From contig NZ_JASSUA010000002.1 of assembly GCF_030227115.1 (NCBI RefSeq), positions 62,001 to 126,000 on the forward strand: 64,000 nt of DNA, in the 5' to 3' direction. The DNA comes from Marinobacter sp. SS13-12. GTDB taxonomy: Bacteria; Pseudomonadota; Gammaproteobacteria; Pseudomonadales; Oleiphilaceae. Under the pieces are notes generated by a model, which made no database searches, was not told the origin of the DNA, and saw nothing but the letters and a program-made list of their open reading frames with translations. This document shows positions 17,024-26,305 of the stretch, piece after piece. Made by a program: the position numbers and the translations under genes. The stretch's first letter is position 1, and each line of letters begins with the position of its first letter.

Positions 17024-17434
17024 ATGATCAGGAGATCGGCAACACGAAGCCGGCTGGCGGCGGCAGTAATGCTCGGAGCGGTCACGCTCGCAGCAGCCCC
17101 GCATGCACTGGCAAACGAGACTGTGGCGCTCAAGAATGCGCTCTACGGTGCTGGCCATGAGATCACTAATGTCAGCCCGCAAATGGACCAGGCAACACGC
17201 TCTGCGCTCACAGCGTTCCAGCGGGATCAGGGGCTGAATGCTTCGGGTGAGCTGGATAACGCCACCAAGGAAGCCCTGGGGATGGTGTCCGTGCAGGTTG
17301 CGTCCTCCAGTTCTAACGGCTCATCGCAGAATGCAACTGCGTCCTCCGGCGCCGCGTCCGAGCCTGAAGAAGCTGCAGATGCTCAGTCCGAAGAGGAAAT
17401 CGAGGAAGACGATGACGGTGGCTGGTTCTTCTAG
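17024..17434 (+). CDS. Exported small protein with a peptidoglycan-binding-type domain and acidic tail
   Basis: The 136-residue product has a clear signal peptide (RRSATRSRLAAAVMLGAVTL, then AAAPHALA before NETV). A single PG_binding_1-like helical unit follows (about residues 33-88: LKNALYGAGHEI, MDQATRSALTAFQRDQGL, GELDNATKEALG). The rest is low complexity: Ser/Asn/Ala, then an acidic run ending DDDGGWFF. GGAG lies about 8 bp before the ATG. Binding to peptidoglycan is suggested by the fold; the function of the tail is unknown. The gene is followed by a strong hairpin shared with the convergent ilvD. Confidence 0.75.
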   Translation: MIRRSATRSRLAAAVMLGAVTLAAAPHALANETVALKNALYGAGHEITNVSPQMDQATRSALTAFQRDQGLNASGELDNATKEALGMVSVQVASSSSNGSSQNATASSGAASEPEEAADAQSEEEIEEDDDGGWFF

Positions 17435-17476
17435 TCCTGTGAATAGTACTCTGAACTGAGTCGGACGACCGTAAAG

Positions 17477-17514
17477 CAACGGGCCCGGTGGTACTCTGTA
17501 CCCCGGGCCCGTTG
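17477..17514. terminator. Bidirectional terminator hairpin between convergent genes
   Basis: CAACGGGCCCGG at 17477-17488 pairs perfectly with CCGGGCCCGTTG at 17503-17514, a 12-bp stem with a 14-base loop. It lies between the exported protein gene and ilvD. The T-run is weak on both strands (TTGCTTTA on the minus strand). Confidence 0.6.
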
Positions 17515-17517
17515 CGT

Positions 17518-19353
17518 TCAGTCCAGTTTTTCCAGGTCTCTGACCGCGCCCTTGTCGGCACTGGTTGCCAGCAGGGCATAAGCTTTCAGCGCCGCTGAAA
17601 CCTTGCGAGGCCTTGCCAGTTCCGGTTTCCAGCCCTTCTGATTTCTCTCTTCGCGGCGGCGATCCAGCTCGTTCTGGTCTATCTCCACGTTGATGGAACG
17701 GTTGGGGATGTCGATGCGGATCAGGTCGCCATTTTCGATCAGGCCAATGGCGCCGCCTGCGGCAGCTTCCGGAGAGGCATGGCCGATGGACAGGCCGGAG
17801 GTGCCGCCGGAAAAACGACCGTCGGTCAGCAGTGCGCACTCCTTGCCCAGCCCCTTGGATTTCAGGTAGCTGGTGGGGTAGAGCATTTCCTGCATGCCGG
17901 GACCGCCCTTCGGGCCCTCATAGCGAATGATGACCACCTCACCGGGTTTGACTTCATCGTTGAGGATACCTGTTACTGCCGTATCCTGGCTTTCAAACAC
18001 CCTGGCCTTGCCTTCGAATATATAGATGCTTTCGTCCACACCTGCGGTTTTGACCACGCAGCCGTCCTGGGCGATGTTGCCAAAGAGTACCGCCAGGCCG
18101 CCCTCTGACGAATAGGCGTGTTCGACGGAACGGATGCAGCCGGTTTCGCGGTCGCCGTCCAGCGAAGGCCAGCGAGTGCTCTGGCTAAAGGCTGTCTGGG
18201 TAGGAATACCGGCAGGGCCGGCCTTGTAGAACTCCACCACTTCCGGCGTCGGTTCCTGCATGATGTCCCAGGTTTTCAGGGCTTCGCGCATGGTTTTACT
18301 GTGCACTGTGGGCAGGTCCGTGTTGATCAGTCCACCCCGTTCCAGTTCGCCGAGGATGCCCATGATGCCACCGGCCCGGTGTACGTCTTCCATGTGGTAT
18401 TTCGGGGAGTTGGGTGCAACCTTACAAAGCTGCGGAACCCTGCGGGAAAGCTGATCGATCTCGTTAAGGGTGAAGGGAACGCCGCCTTCCTGCGCTGCTG
18501 CCAGCAGATGCAGAATGGTGTTGGTCGAGCCACCCATGGCGACGTCCATGACCATGGCATTCTCGAACGCCTCTATGGAGGCGATGCTTAACGGCAGCAC
18601 GCTGGCATCGTCGTCTTCGTAATAGCGCCGGGCATTCTCTACAATCTGTCGACCGGCTTTCAGAAACAACTGCTCGCGGTCGGAATGGGTGGCAAGCAGT
18701 GAGCCGTTGCCCGGCAGTGCAAGACCGATGGCTTCGGTCAGGCAGTTCATGGAGTTCGCAGTAAACATGCCGGAACAGGACCCACAGGTGGGGCAGGCAC
18801 TGCGCTCGTACTCGGCGACGGTTTCGTCGTCCGCGTTCGGGTCGGCGGCAATGACCATGGCATCCACCAGATCCAGCTTGTGTTCGGACAGCTTGGTCTT
18901 GCCTGCCTCCATGGGGCCGCCGGAGACGAAAATGGTGGGAATGTTCAGTCGCATTGCCGCCATCAGCATGCCCGGGGTGATCTTGTCGCAGTTGGAAATG
19001 CACACCAGTGCGTCGGCGCAGTGAGCATTCACCATGTACTCCACGGAATCGGCAATGATTTCCCGGGAAGGCAGGGAATACAGCATGCCGTCGTGGCCCA
19101 TGGCAATACCATCGTCCACGGCGATGGTGTTGAACTCCTTGGCAACGCCGCCGGCCTGCTCGATTTCGCGGCACACCAGCTGGCCCAGGTCCTTGAGGTG
19201 CACATGGCCGGGAACGAACTGGGTAAAGGAGTTGGCAACGGCAATAATGGGTTTGCCGAAGTCTTCATTTTTCATGCCGGTGGCGCGCCAAAGAGCACGT
19301 GCGCCTGCCATATTGCGGCCGGCGGTTGATGTCCGCGAACGATACTGGGGCAT
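17518..19353 (-). CDS. ilvD: Dihydroxy-acid dehydratase
   Basis: The 611-residue protein is collinear with IlvD, starting [20 protein letters not shown]. Cluster and metal ligands are visible in [12 protein letters not shown] and [16 protein letters not shown], and the C-terminal domain has [23 protein letters not shown]. It dehydrates 2,3-dihydroxy-isovalerate and -methylvalerate in valine and isoleucine synthesis, using an iron-sulfur cluster and Mg2+. It is a single gene here, divergent from the HDOD gene and convergent with the exported protein gene. Confidence 0.97.
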   Translation of the reverse strand: MPQYRSRTSTAGRNMAGARALWRATGMKNEDFGKPIIAVANSFTQFVPGHVHLKDLGQLVCREIEQAGGVAKEFNTIAVDDGIAMGHDGMLYSLPSREIIADSVEYMVNAHCADALVCISNCDKITPGMLMAAMRLNIPTIFVSGGPMEAGKTKLSEHKLDLVDAMVIAADPNADDETVAEYERSACPTCGSCSGMFTANSMNCLTEAIGLALPGNGSLLATHSDREQLFLKAGRQIVENARRYYEDDDASVLPLSIASIEAFENAMVMDVAMGGSTNTILHLLAAAQEGGVPFTLNEIDQLSRRVPQLCKVAPNSPKYHMEDVHRAGGIMGILGELERGGLINTDLPTVHSKTMREALKTWDIMQEPTPEVVEFYKAGPAGIPTQTAFSQSTRWPSLDGDRETGCIRSVEHAYSSEGGLAVLFGNIAQDGCVVKTAGVDESIYIFEGKARVFESQDTAVTGILNDEVKPGEVVIIRYEGPKGGPGMQEMLYPTSYLKSKGLGKECALLTDGRFSGGTSGLSIGHASPEAAAGGAIGLIENGDLIRIDIPNRSINVEIDQNELDRRREERNQKGWKPELARPRKVSAALKAYALLATSADKGAVRDLEKLD

Positions 19354-19498
19354 GGTTTTCTGGTCTCTCTTTTAGCATCTTGGTCAAAAGTCGAAGGCGA
19401 AAGGATACCAGATTACCCCTTGATCGCATGGTTGTTTTGACAATCCGTGCTTACAATGTGTAACAGAGTTAATGAACTATTGATCAAGGAGTAGTCCT

Positions 19499-20755
19499 AT
19501 GGCTGGGCGGGAAAGCCTGCCGCTGCGTCGTCTCAAACAGTTTCAGCCGTTGAACCGGTTGACCGACGACCAGTTGGTGTTACTGGCAAGCCGGGCAGAG
19601 CGGAGAACCCATGGCCCGGGGCAGCGAGTGGTGGAGCGGGGAGTGCGTGATGGGCTGGATTTCTTTCTGGTAGCAGGCAGCGTGGAGCTGGAGTCCATTG
19701 ACGGCCGCAAATCCACCATCGATGCGGAGAGCGACAAAGCCGTCAACCCTATCGCCAGGTTACAGCCGCGAATGTATGACGTAACGGCGACCAAAGCCAG
19801 TGAGTTTCTGGTGATTCCACAGGATATCCTGAACCAGCTGCTGCGCTCGGCACCGGTGCCGCAGGTGGAGATGGACTCGGGTGACGGCTTCGGAGACGAC
19901 GGCAACGAGGAGCATCACCTGCTGATGGAATTTTATGCCGAGCTGCGCTCCAACCAGCTCAGCCTGCCCAGCGTTCCGGATGTGGCCTGGAAGGTGCGAC
20001 GGACCGTGGATCGTGAGGATTCCACCGCAGACCAGGTGGCCAGCGCCATTTCCGCTGACCCGTCGATGGCGGCCAAGCTGGTTCGCGCCTGCAACAGCCC
20101 GTTGTACCGGGGTTTCAGCGATGTCCGCAATGTCCGTGAAGCCGTTGTCAGGCTGGGTATGCGCACGACCCGGCAGCTGGTAACCGTGTTTGCCATGCGG
20201 GAAGTGTTCAAAACCAGGCAGGCATCGCTGCAGAAAGAGATGGACAAGCTCTGGCGCCACTCCCGCGAAGTTGCGGCGCTGTGTTGGGTGCTTGCCGACA
20301 GCGCCACGTCGATAAACCCGGAAGAGGCCCTGCTCGCCGGTTTGCTGCACGATATCGGCGTGGTGCCGGTGCTGGTCCAGGCTGAGCATCACGTTAACCT
20401 TTTTGCAGATCAGGCCAATCTCGAACACGCCATTGGCGAGCTTCGGGGAGATGTAGGCACTGCGATTCTGGAAAGCTGGTCTTTCCCCGCGAACTTTCTC
20501 GAGGCCACCCGCCAGGCCGAGGACTGGGCCCATGAAAGCCGCGAATCGGCCCCCCAGTTAGTGGATATTGTGATTGTAGCCCAGTTGCATGCCATGATTG
20601 GTTCCAGCCAGAATGGCAACCTGCCTCCGTTCGACGAAGTGCCTGCCTACCGAAGGCTGGGCGAGCTGGAGCTGAATGCCTCCCGAAGCCTGCAACTGCT
20701 GACGGAAGCCCGTGCAAGGGTGGATGAAGTCCATCGCCTGCTTTCAATACACTGA
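19499..20755 (+). CDS. Signalling protein with cNMP-binding-like and HDOD domains
   Basis: The 418-residue protein starts with a cyclic-nucleotide-binding-like beta roll (about residues 20-125: LTDDQLVLLASRAERR, FFLVAGSVELES, FLVIPQDILNQLL). An HDOD domain follows (about 145-340) with LPSVPDVAWKVRRTVD, ISADPSMAAKLVRACNSPLYRG and LHDIGVVPVL. The HD pair of true phosphohydrolases is degraded, as is normal for HDOD. Such proteins are regulatory and some affect motility and c-di-GMP circuits; the ligand here is unknown. It is followed at 40 bp by the LON-domain gene. Confidence 0.85.
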   Translation: MAGRESLPLRRLKQFQPLNRLTDDQLVLLASRAERRTHGPGQRVVERGVRDGLDFFLVAGSVELESIDGRKSTIDAESDKAVNPIARLQPRMYDVTATKASEFLVIPQDILNQLLRSAPVPQVEMDSGDGFGDDGNEEHHLLMEFYAELRSNQLSLPSVPDVAWKVRRTVDREDSTADQVASAISADPSMAAKLVRACNSPLYRGFSDVRNVREAVVRLGMRTTRQLVTVFAMREVFKTRQASLQKEMDKLWRHSREVAALCWVLADSATSINPEEALLAGLLHDIGVVPVLVQAEHHVNLFADQANLEHAIGELRGDVGTAILESWSFPANFLEATRQAEDWAHESRESAPQLVDIVIVAQLHAMIGSSQNGNLPPFDEVPAYRRLGELELNASRSLQLLTEARARVDEVHRLLSIH

Positions 20756-20795
20756 GGATATGACAAGGTGGTCAGTCTTCCGGAGCTCTTGACTG

Positions 20796-21389
20796 GTGGC
20801 AATACCAACAATGAATGTACCTCTTTTTCCGTTGAACTCTGTTGTACTGCCCGGGGGAAGGATTCCCCTCCAACTGTTCGAGCCGCGATATATCGACATG
20901 TTGACCCGTTGTCTCAAGGAAGACCGGGGCTTCGTGGTCGTATTGTTGAGGGAAGGGTTGGAAACCGGTACCGCAGCGGCTTTTTATGATATTGGCACTT
21001 ACGTGCGCATCATTGATTTCCAGCAGATGGATAATGGCCTGCTGGGCATTACGGTTGAAGGTCAGGACAAGGTGACCGTGGTGCGTTCCTGGCAGCAGCC
21101 GGATGGCCTGAATGTGGGCGATGTGGAGTGCCTGCTGGCGGAAGAAGAGTGGCCTGTTCCAGAGCGGTTTACCGAGCTGCCGTCGGTCCTGAAAGCGCTG
21201 TTTCGCCATCCGGTCATCCGTGAGCTGGGCATGGACGTCGACTATGACGATGCCCGTGATGTTGGCTGGCGGCTGACAGAGCTGCTTCCCCTGGACAAAC
21301 AGGAAAAGCAGCGCCTGGTAGAGCTACAGGATCCGCTGGAACGTCTGGAGCGGCTGCTGGGGTTGCTGGAAGCACTGGAACAGAAGTGA
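20796..21389 (+). CDS. Stand-alone LON substrate-binding-domain protein
   Basis: The 197-residue protein is the N-terminal (LON) domain of Lon protease without ATPase or protease parts. VPLFPLNSVVLPGGRIPLQLFEPRYIDML is split over two adjacent motifs typical of the family, and DIGTYVRIIDFQQMDNGL follows. The C-terminal third is helical and acidic, ending in a Leu/Glu-rich stretch. Its biochemical role is not established in general. The frame opens at GTG 20796, with GGAG about 10 bp upstream; an ATG at 20811 is the alternative. It probably shares a transcript with the HDOD gene. Confidence 0.85.
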   Translation: MAIPTMNVPLFPLNSVVLPGGRIPLQLFEPRYIDMLTRCLKEDRGFVVVLLREGLETGTAAAFYDIGTYVRIIDFQQMDNGLLGITVEGQDKVTVVRSWQQPDGLNVGDVECLLAEEEWPVPERFTELPSVLKALFRHPVIRELGMDVDYDDARDVGWRLTELLPLDKQEKQRLVELQDPLERLERLLGLLEALEQK

Positions 21390-21396
21390 CAGCTGC

Positions 21397-22851
21397 CTAG
21401 CCTGTCACTGGCCCGTAGAGAATGATCGCTTCCGCCCATTTATCAGTGATGTACCAGACGATGTAGAGCATCCAGGCAACACCCGCTGCCAGTAACGAAC
21501 TGTCCGTTGTCAGCGGGATATTATCATAACGACTGTAACTGGCCCTGGTCAGCCCCGAAATGGACAGCCCCAGAAGAATTCCCCCGACGACATCTGTAAT
21601 CCAGTGAACCCCCAGGTAGAGACGGCTCAGCGCAACCAGAACGATGGGAATACTGAACATCAGGTAATAACGCCAACGCCAACGGTGCCGGCTTTCCCGG
21701 GCAACGAAACCGGCGGCCAGTGACGAAAACACGGTAATGCCGGTGGTATGCCCGCTGGGAAAGGCGCCGGAGGCAGGCGGGCCAAGCACAATGTCCGGCC
21801 GCGGGATCCCCGACAGGTATTTGAGTGCCCACACCAGCAGGGTGGCCAGCAAGGCTGCACCGGCAATATGCAAAGCTGCCGCGTAGAAACCACGCACGCC
21901 CAGCGCGAGCGCGGCCAATGCCGCCGCAGCCAACAGTATGGGTGGATCTGCCAACAGCGTGATCAGGATCATCACCGGATCCAGTAATGGATTTCTGAGT
22001 TGTTCCAGCCAATCCAGCGTCAGGGTGTTGTAAGGCTCGAACAATTGCGTTGCGGTTGCCAGTTGCCCCAGGATCATGAACAGTGCCCCGGCACCCAGTG
22101 CCAGGGACAGAGAGGGAAGTGGAAACTCGCCGGCCTGGGCCGGCCGCTGGCTTGTATATAGACGCCAGAAGCGATGAGTGCTGTGGTAGCGGGCCATCAG
22201 GCCGGCAATCCAGTGGTAAAGCCGGCTGCTATGGCCAAGCCCGAGCTGGAAGCGGAAAAGCAGCAGGTAGATCACCAACAAAATTCCGGCACTGACCCCG
22301 ATGACCGGATAAAAATGGGCAGGTGGTTTGAAATCACTGGCCAGGGCGCTGCCGACCAGGTAGCCAGGCAGAACATAGGTGGGCGCCCAGGCAACGGCCG
22401 AGGACAGGTTAAACGCCAGAAATCGACGCCAGGGCATCAGAAAGGCGCCGGCAATCAGGGGAATGATCGGGCGAATCGGGCCAACGAACCGCCCGATAAT
22501 CACACTCTTGCCACCGTGGCGATGGAAGAAAACCTCACCTTTGGCGACAAAGCCGGGAAAGTGATTCAGCGGCCAGAGCTTCTCCAGCCGGCCCTGGAAC
22601 AGTCTGCCGAGGGCAAAGCTGACACTGTCACCGGCAATGGCTCCGGCTCCCGCCCAGAACAGCACTTCCAGAATCGGTATGGAAACCTGGCCCGCAAGTG
22701 CCGCCACTGCAAAGATGATGGCCACGCCCGGGATAAGGATGCCGGCCAGAGCCAGGGATTCCAGAAAGGCCGTCGCGAAAAGGGCGACCGAAAGCCATCC
22801 AGGGTTGGCACCGAGCCAGGCCGTCAATGCCTGCAGCCACTCCGAACTCAT
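21397..22851 (-). CDS. DedA-PAP2 fusion membrane protein (lipid scramblase-like plus phosphatase)
   Basis: The 484-residue protein joins two membrane domains. Residues about 15-210 form a DedA/SNARE-associated domain with GDSVSFALGRLF and FVGPIRPIIPLIAGAFLMP. Residues about 245-460 form a type 2 phosphatidic-acid phosphatase domain with the three motifs KYLSGIPRP, PSGHTT and SRLYLGVHWITDVVGG. The PAP2 catalytic histidines are present. It probably acts on undecaprenyl pyrophosphate or phosphatidyl substrates at the inner membrane. Its start overlaps the upstream degenerate-GGDEF gene by four bases, placing it last in a three-gene operon. Confidence 0.9.
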   Translation of the reverse strand: MSSEWLQALTAWLGANPGWLSVALFATAFLESLALAGILIPGVAIIFAVAALAGQVSIPILEVLFWAGAGAIAGDSVSFALGRLFQGRLEKLWPLNHFPGFVAKGEVFFHRHGGKSVIIGRFVGPIRPIIPLIAGAFLMPWRRFLAFNLSSAVAWAPTYVLPGYLVGSALASDFKPPAHFYPVIGVSAGILLVIYLLLFRFQLGLGHSSRLYHWIAGLMARYHSTHRFWRLYTSQRPAQAGEFPLPSLSLALGAGALFMILGQLATATQLFEPYNTLTLDWLEQLRNPLLDPVMILITLLADPPILLAAAALAALALGVRGFYAAALHIAGAALLATLLVWALKYLSGIPRPDIVLGPPASGAFPSGHTTGITVFSSLAAGFVARESRHRWRWRYYLMFSIPIVLVALSRLYLGVHWITDVVGGILLGLSISGLTRASYSRYDNIPLTTDSSLLAAGVAWMLYIVWYITDKWAEAIILYGPVTG

Positions 22852-23846
22852 GGCTGGCGAACTTCTCCCTGACTATACCAGACCGAATCGGCGCCCCTTT
22901 TTCTGGCCTCCTCCATTGCCTGCCGCACCCGTTTTCGCAGGTCGGCCGTGCGGGTGTCAGAGCTGGCGCGGGTAGTACACCCGAGGCTGACAGTGACCTT
23001 GCCCGCCAGGGGCCAGGTCTGTTCTGCAATGGTTCTGCGGATGCGTTCAGCGATGACCCTGACACCTTCCTCCGGAGTGAACGGCAGGATCAGGAAGAAC
23101 TCGCCGTCCTCAAGCGTGTAGAGGGTGTCGCCGGCACGAATGACACCGAACAGGTGCTGTGTGAGATCCCGCAGCAGCCGTTGCATGCCGGCCTTGCCGT
23201 GGAGATCCTCGGCCTCATCCGCATAATCGATAGTCAGTGATACGACGGACAGGGAGTGGGACATCTCGATTGCGCGGCTGATTTCTTTCTGCAGGGTTTC
23301 ATCCAGGAAGCGAGCGTTATGGGCACCGGTCACCGGGTCGGTGATCGCCAGGTCTTCCGCGGACTGCGCCATGTGGTCATAGTGCCAGATATACAGTGCT
23401 GCCACAGCCATCACCGCAAACACTCCCGTGCTGATGGTGACAGTGGCGGTGACCGTTTGCGTGAGCAACAGGAACAGCACGAGTGCGGCCAGTAGCAGTA
23501 GCGAGAGAATCATTCCCTGGCGTAAGGGCAGGATCAACAGGTTCAGCAGCACCAGGGGCATAACCCAGTGACTGATTCCGGGCGGATCCAGTACGTAGAT
23601 TGCAGCGACCAGGCCGCTGTTGAGCGCCGTCAGGATGATCAGGTGCCCGGGTGCTGACAACTGGTGGCGGCGACAGATGAACGTATAGCCGGCGCCAGCA
23701 ATGGTCAGAAGTGCCATGCCGGACGCCAGGAAGAACAGTTTGTAGAAACCATAACGAAGATTCTGGAAGGCCAGGCTGGCAATAAACAGGCTGGCAAACA
23801 GGTAGCCGGCCAGGTGAGTGAAGCTTCTGAGGCGTGTCTCGGTCAT
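22848..23846 (-). CDS. Membrane protein with degenerate GGDEF domain (first of a pair)
   Basis: The 332-residue protein has about five to six hydrophobic segments in residues 12-155 and a GGDEF-fold domain from about 165 to 325. LAITDPVTGAHNARFL opens the domain as in true cyclases, and VTVSLGCTT matches the usual VTVSIG strand. The active-site motif reads EDGEF (246-250) instead of GG[DE]EF, and no RxxD inhibitory site is seen before it. It is therefore likely not a diguanylate cyclase but a sensor or scaffold. It overlaps both neighbours by four bases (ATGA). Confidence 0.8.
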   Translation of the reverse strand: MTETRLRSFTHLAGYLFASLFIASLAFQNLRYGFYKLFFLASGMALLTIAGAGYTFICRRHQLSAPGHLIILTALNSGLVAAIYVLDPPGISHWVMPLVLLNLLILPLRQGMILSLLLLAALVLFLLLTQTVTATVTISTGVFAVMAVAALYIWHYDHMAQSAEDLAITDPVTGAHNARFLDETLQKEISRAIEMSHSLSVVSLTIDYADEAEDLHGKAGMQRLLRDLTQHLFGVIRAGDTLYTLEDGEFFLILPFTPEEGVRVIAERIRRTIAEQTWPLAGKVTVSLGCTTRASSDTRTADLRKRVRQAMEEARKRGADSVWYSQGEVRQP

Positions 23847-24862
23847 GACGACGGCCCTCCGGCACCTTCGGTGCTTGCCGGTGGTGCAGTGTGGGACCAG
23901 GTGCTGTAGGACTGGGCCCGGTTACCGCCCTGCTGTTGAGCCCGCCTGAGGGCATTGGCGGCGGACTGCTGCAGGCTGTCGGCATCATCGCCTATGTTCA
24001 GCCCCGCAATGCCGGCGCTAACGGTAAGGTCCAACTGATGGGAGGCCAGCAGGGTACTCAGGCCCCTGCGGATGGTCTCGGCCAGTGTGGCTGCATCTGT
24101 GGTCGCTATGCCGGGCAGGATAATCAGGAACTGCAGATCCGCCACGCGATAATAGGTGTCGAAATCCCGCAGTTGTGAGTGCAGGTAGCGGCCAATTCGT
24201 GGCAGTATGGAGCGGATGTCGGCGTCAGGATTGTTGTCGCTCAGGTGAGTGTCCAGGCCGATCATGATCACCGACATGTCGGTGCCTTCCCGCTCGCTGC
24301 GCTGGATCTCCTTGTGCAGGTCGGCAGACAGGTATTCCCGGCTGGCCGCCTGAGTCAGTTCGTCGGTGCGGCGCAGGGGCGCCAGTTGCCGGGATTTGTA
24401 CTCCCGGAGAAATACCAGTAAACCGGACAGCATGATGGTCAGCAGCAGAGCGCTGATCATCTGATGGCGTTCCGGGATTCCACCGGACCAATGGGTGGCA
24501 AACATCGCCATAATGGCTACCAGCACGGTAATGCAGGCGCCCCAGAAAACCGGCAGCAAGGCAAACCCGATCAATGGCGCCACATAGATCCAATGGGTCA
24601 GGTTCCAGGGCCCGGTCCACAGGCTGGTGACCAGGAGCAGTAGCAGGGCCCCGAACAGCAAGCGATGAATGGACGGCCAGGGTTGCCGGAATCGTCCGGG
24701 GTGAAACGCACTACTGGTGAAGACCAGGCCGGCGCCGATAATGGCCGTAACAGCGGTCAGTGGCTCCCGCTGAATCACAGCGAATACAGCGATAGTGAGC
24801 AGGATCAGGAATCCTGTTCTCGATAGTCGGCTTAGCAGGAATTTTTCGGCCATCTGGGCCAT
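23843..24862 (-). CDS. Membrane protein with degenerate GGDEF domain (second of a pair)
   Basis: The 339-residue protein has about five hydrophobic segments in residues 16-152 and a GGDEF-like domain from about 165 to 320. It opens RRTDELTQAASREYL and includes LTVSAGIAGL near the end. The catalytic loop reads ADLQF (241-245) where GGDEF is expected, and the metal-binding DxD-type strand reads IGLDTHLSD. Both lesions argue against cyclase activity. It resembles the gene that follows in layout and is probably an old duplicate. An ATG four codons in (24853) is an alternative start. Confidence 0.78.
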   Translation of the reverse strand: MAQMAEKFLLSRLSRTGFLILLTIAVFAVIQREPLTAVTAIIGAGLVFTSSAFHPGRFRQPWPSIHRLLFGALLLLLVTSLWTGPWNLTHWIYVAPLIGFALLPVFWGACITVLVAIMAMFATHWSGGIPERHQMISALLLTIMLSGLLVFLREYKSRQLAPLRRTDELTQAASREYLSADLHKEIQRSEREGTDMSVIMIGLDTHLSDNNPDADIRSILPRIGRYLHSQLRDFDTYYRVADLQFLIILPGIATTDAATLAETIRRGLSTLLASHQLDLTVSAGIAGLNIGDDADSLQQSAANALRRAQQQGGNRAQSYSTWSHTAPPASTEGAGGPSS

Positions 24863-24948
24863 GGTTTCCGTCCTCTCCCGGGCGTCCGTGTTTTCAAAGC
24901 ATACAGCAGGTACTGTTCAATGACCCGCGTAATAACCTGTGTCAGGGC

Positions 24949-24956
24949 GGTATAAT
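24949..24956 (+). promoter_or_regulatory. Candidate -10 element for the proA cluster
   Basis: GGTATAAT sits about 90 bp before proA, in the gap between divergent genes. The TATAAT hexamer is perfect. I see no good -35 at 16-18 bp, so this is only a candidate promoter. Confidence 0.35.
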
Positions 24957-25042
24957 AATCGCTTGGGATGCGTACTTGAAACGGGAAAGGTAAAGTTAGG
25001 CCCTGATTCGCACAATCGGTTCAAAAATCTAAAGGTAATCGG

Positions 25043-26299
25043 ATGGATATTGCAGTTTACATGGCTGACGTGGGGCAGCAGGCGCGGGAAGCCGCCACCG
25101 CAGTAGCCCGATCCACAACAGCGGTTCGCAATCAGGCGTTGCTGGCGACGGCAGAAGCACTGGATGCCTCGAGGAATGAGCTGGCCGCGGCAAATGCCAG
25201 GGATCTGGAGCATGGCCGCAGCAGCGGTCTTGATGACGCCATGCTGGACCGGCTGGAACTGACCCCGGCACGCATCGATGGCATGATCGAGGGGCTTCGC
25301 CAGGTGGCCTCGCTGCCGGATCCGATCGGTGAGATTACCGACATGACCTACCGTCCGTCCGGTATACAGGTAGGGCGCATGCGGGTACCGCTGGGGGTGA
25401 TCGGCATTATCTACGAGTCGCGGCCCAACGTGACCGTTGAGGCAGCCAGCCTGTGCCTCAAATCCGGTAATGCCACCATTCTGAGGGGTGGCTCCGAGGC
25501 GATTCATTCCAATCAGGCTATCGCAGAGTGCCTCGCCAGGGGGTTGTCAGACGCAGGGCTTCCGGCGAATGCCGTTCAGGTCATCAAAACTACCGATCGG
25601 GCTGCCGTGGGCGAGCTGATCACCATGCCCCGGTTTGTCGACGTGATTGTTCCCCGCGGTGGCAAAGGCCTGATCGAGCGAATCAGCCGTGATGCCCGTG
25701 TTCCGGTGATCAAACATCTGGACGGCATCTGCCATGTGTATATCGACAGCCACGCAGATCCGGAGAAGGCTCTGGCGGTCGCTCTCAATTCCAAGACTCA
25801 GCGTTACGGTACCTGCAATACCATGGAAACCCTGCTGGTGGATCAGGAAATTGCCAGCGACATCCTGCCGTTGCTGGCGGAGGCATTTCGCGAGAAGGGC
25901 GTCGAGCTCCGGGGCTGTGAACAGACCGTGCAAATCCTGCCGGATGTGGCTGCTGCCACAGAAGAAGACTGGGCAACCGAATATCTGGCCCCGATTCTCG
26001 CGGTTAAGGTTGTTGACGGACTGGATGGCGCCATTACTCATATCAATTGCTACAGCTCGCAACACACCGACAGTATCATCACCGAGAATTTCACCCGGGC
26101 ACGGCGATTCCTGACGGAAGTGGATTCCGCTTCGGTCATGGTGAATGCCTCTACCCGGTTCGCCGACGGTTTTGAATACGGCCTGGGTGCGGAAATCGGC
26201 ATCTCGACGGACAAGATCCACGCCCGGGGCCCTGTCGGCCTTGAAGGCCTGACATCACAGAAATACGTGGTGTTCGGCGATGGCCACATCCGGACCTGA
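25043..26299 (+). CDS. proA: Gamma-glutamyl phosphate reductase
   Basis: The 418-residue protein is collinear with ProA. It has the N-terminal [17 protein letters not shown] helix, the substrate region [17 protein letters not shown], and the catalytic cysteine in [15 protein letters not shown]. It reduces glutamyl-5-phosphate to the semialdehyde with NADPH in proline synthesis. AAGG lies before the ATG at 25043. nadD starts six bases after its stop, so it opens a long plus-strand cluster that runs on to lipB. Confidence 0.96.
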   Translation: MDIAVYMADVGQQAREAATAVARSTTAVRNQALLATAEALDASRNELAAANARDLEHGRSSGLDDAMLDRLELTPARIDGMIEGLRQVASLPDPIGEITDMTYRPSGIQVGRMRVPLGVIGIIYESRPNVTVEAASLCLKSGNATILRGGSEAIHSNQAIAECLARGLSDAGLPANAVQVIKTTDRAAVGELITMPRFVDVIVPRGGKGLIERISRDARVPVIKHLDGICHVYIDSHADPEKALAVALNSKTQRYGTCNTMETLLVDQEIASDILPLLAEAFREKGVELRGCEQTVQILPDVAAATEEDWATEYLAPILAVKVVDGLDGAITHINCYSSQHTDSIITENFTRARRFLTEVDSASVMVNASTRFADGFEYGLGAEIGISTDKIHARGPVGLEGLTSQKYVVFGDGHIRT

Positions 26300-26305
26300 C
26301 TCTGC

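Noticed and set aside
22848..24862. A possible sequencing error or frameshift as the cause of the lost GGDEF motifs
   Set aside because: Both frames are open and domain-like on each side of the altered motif, and both genes show the loss at the same place.
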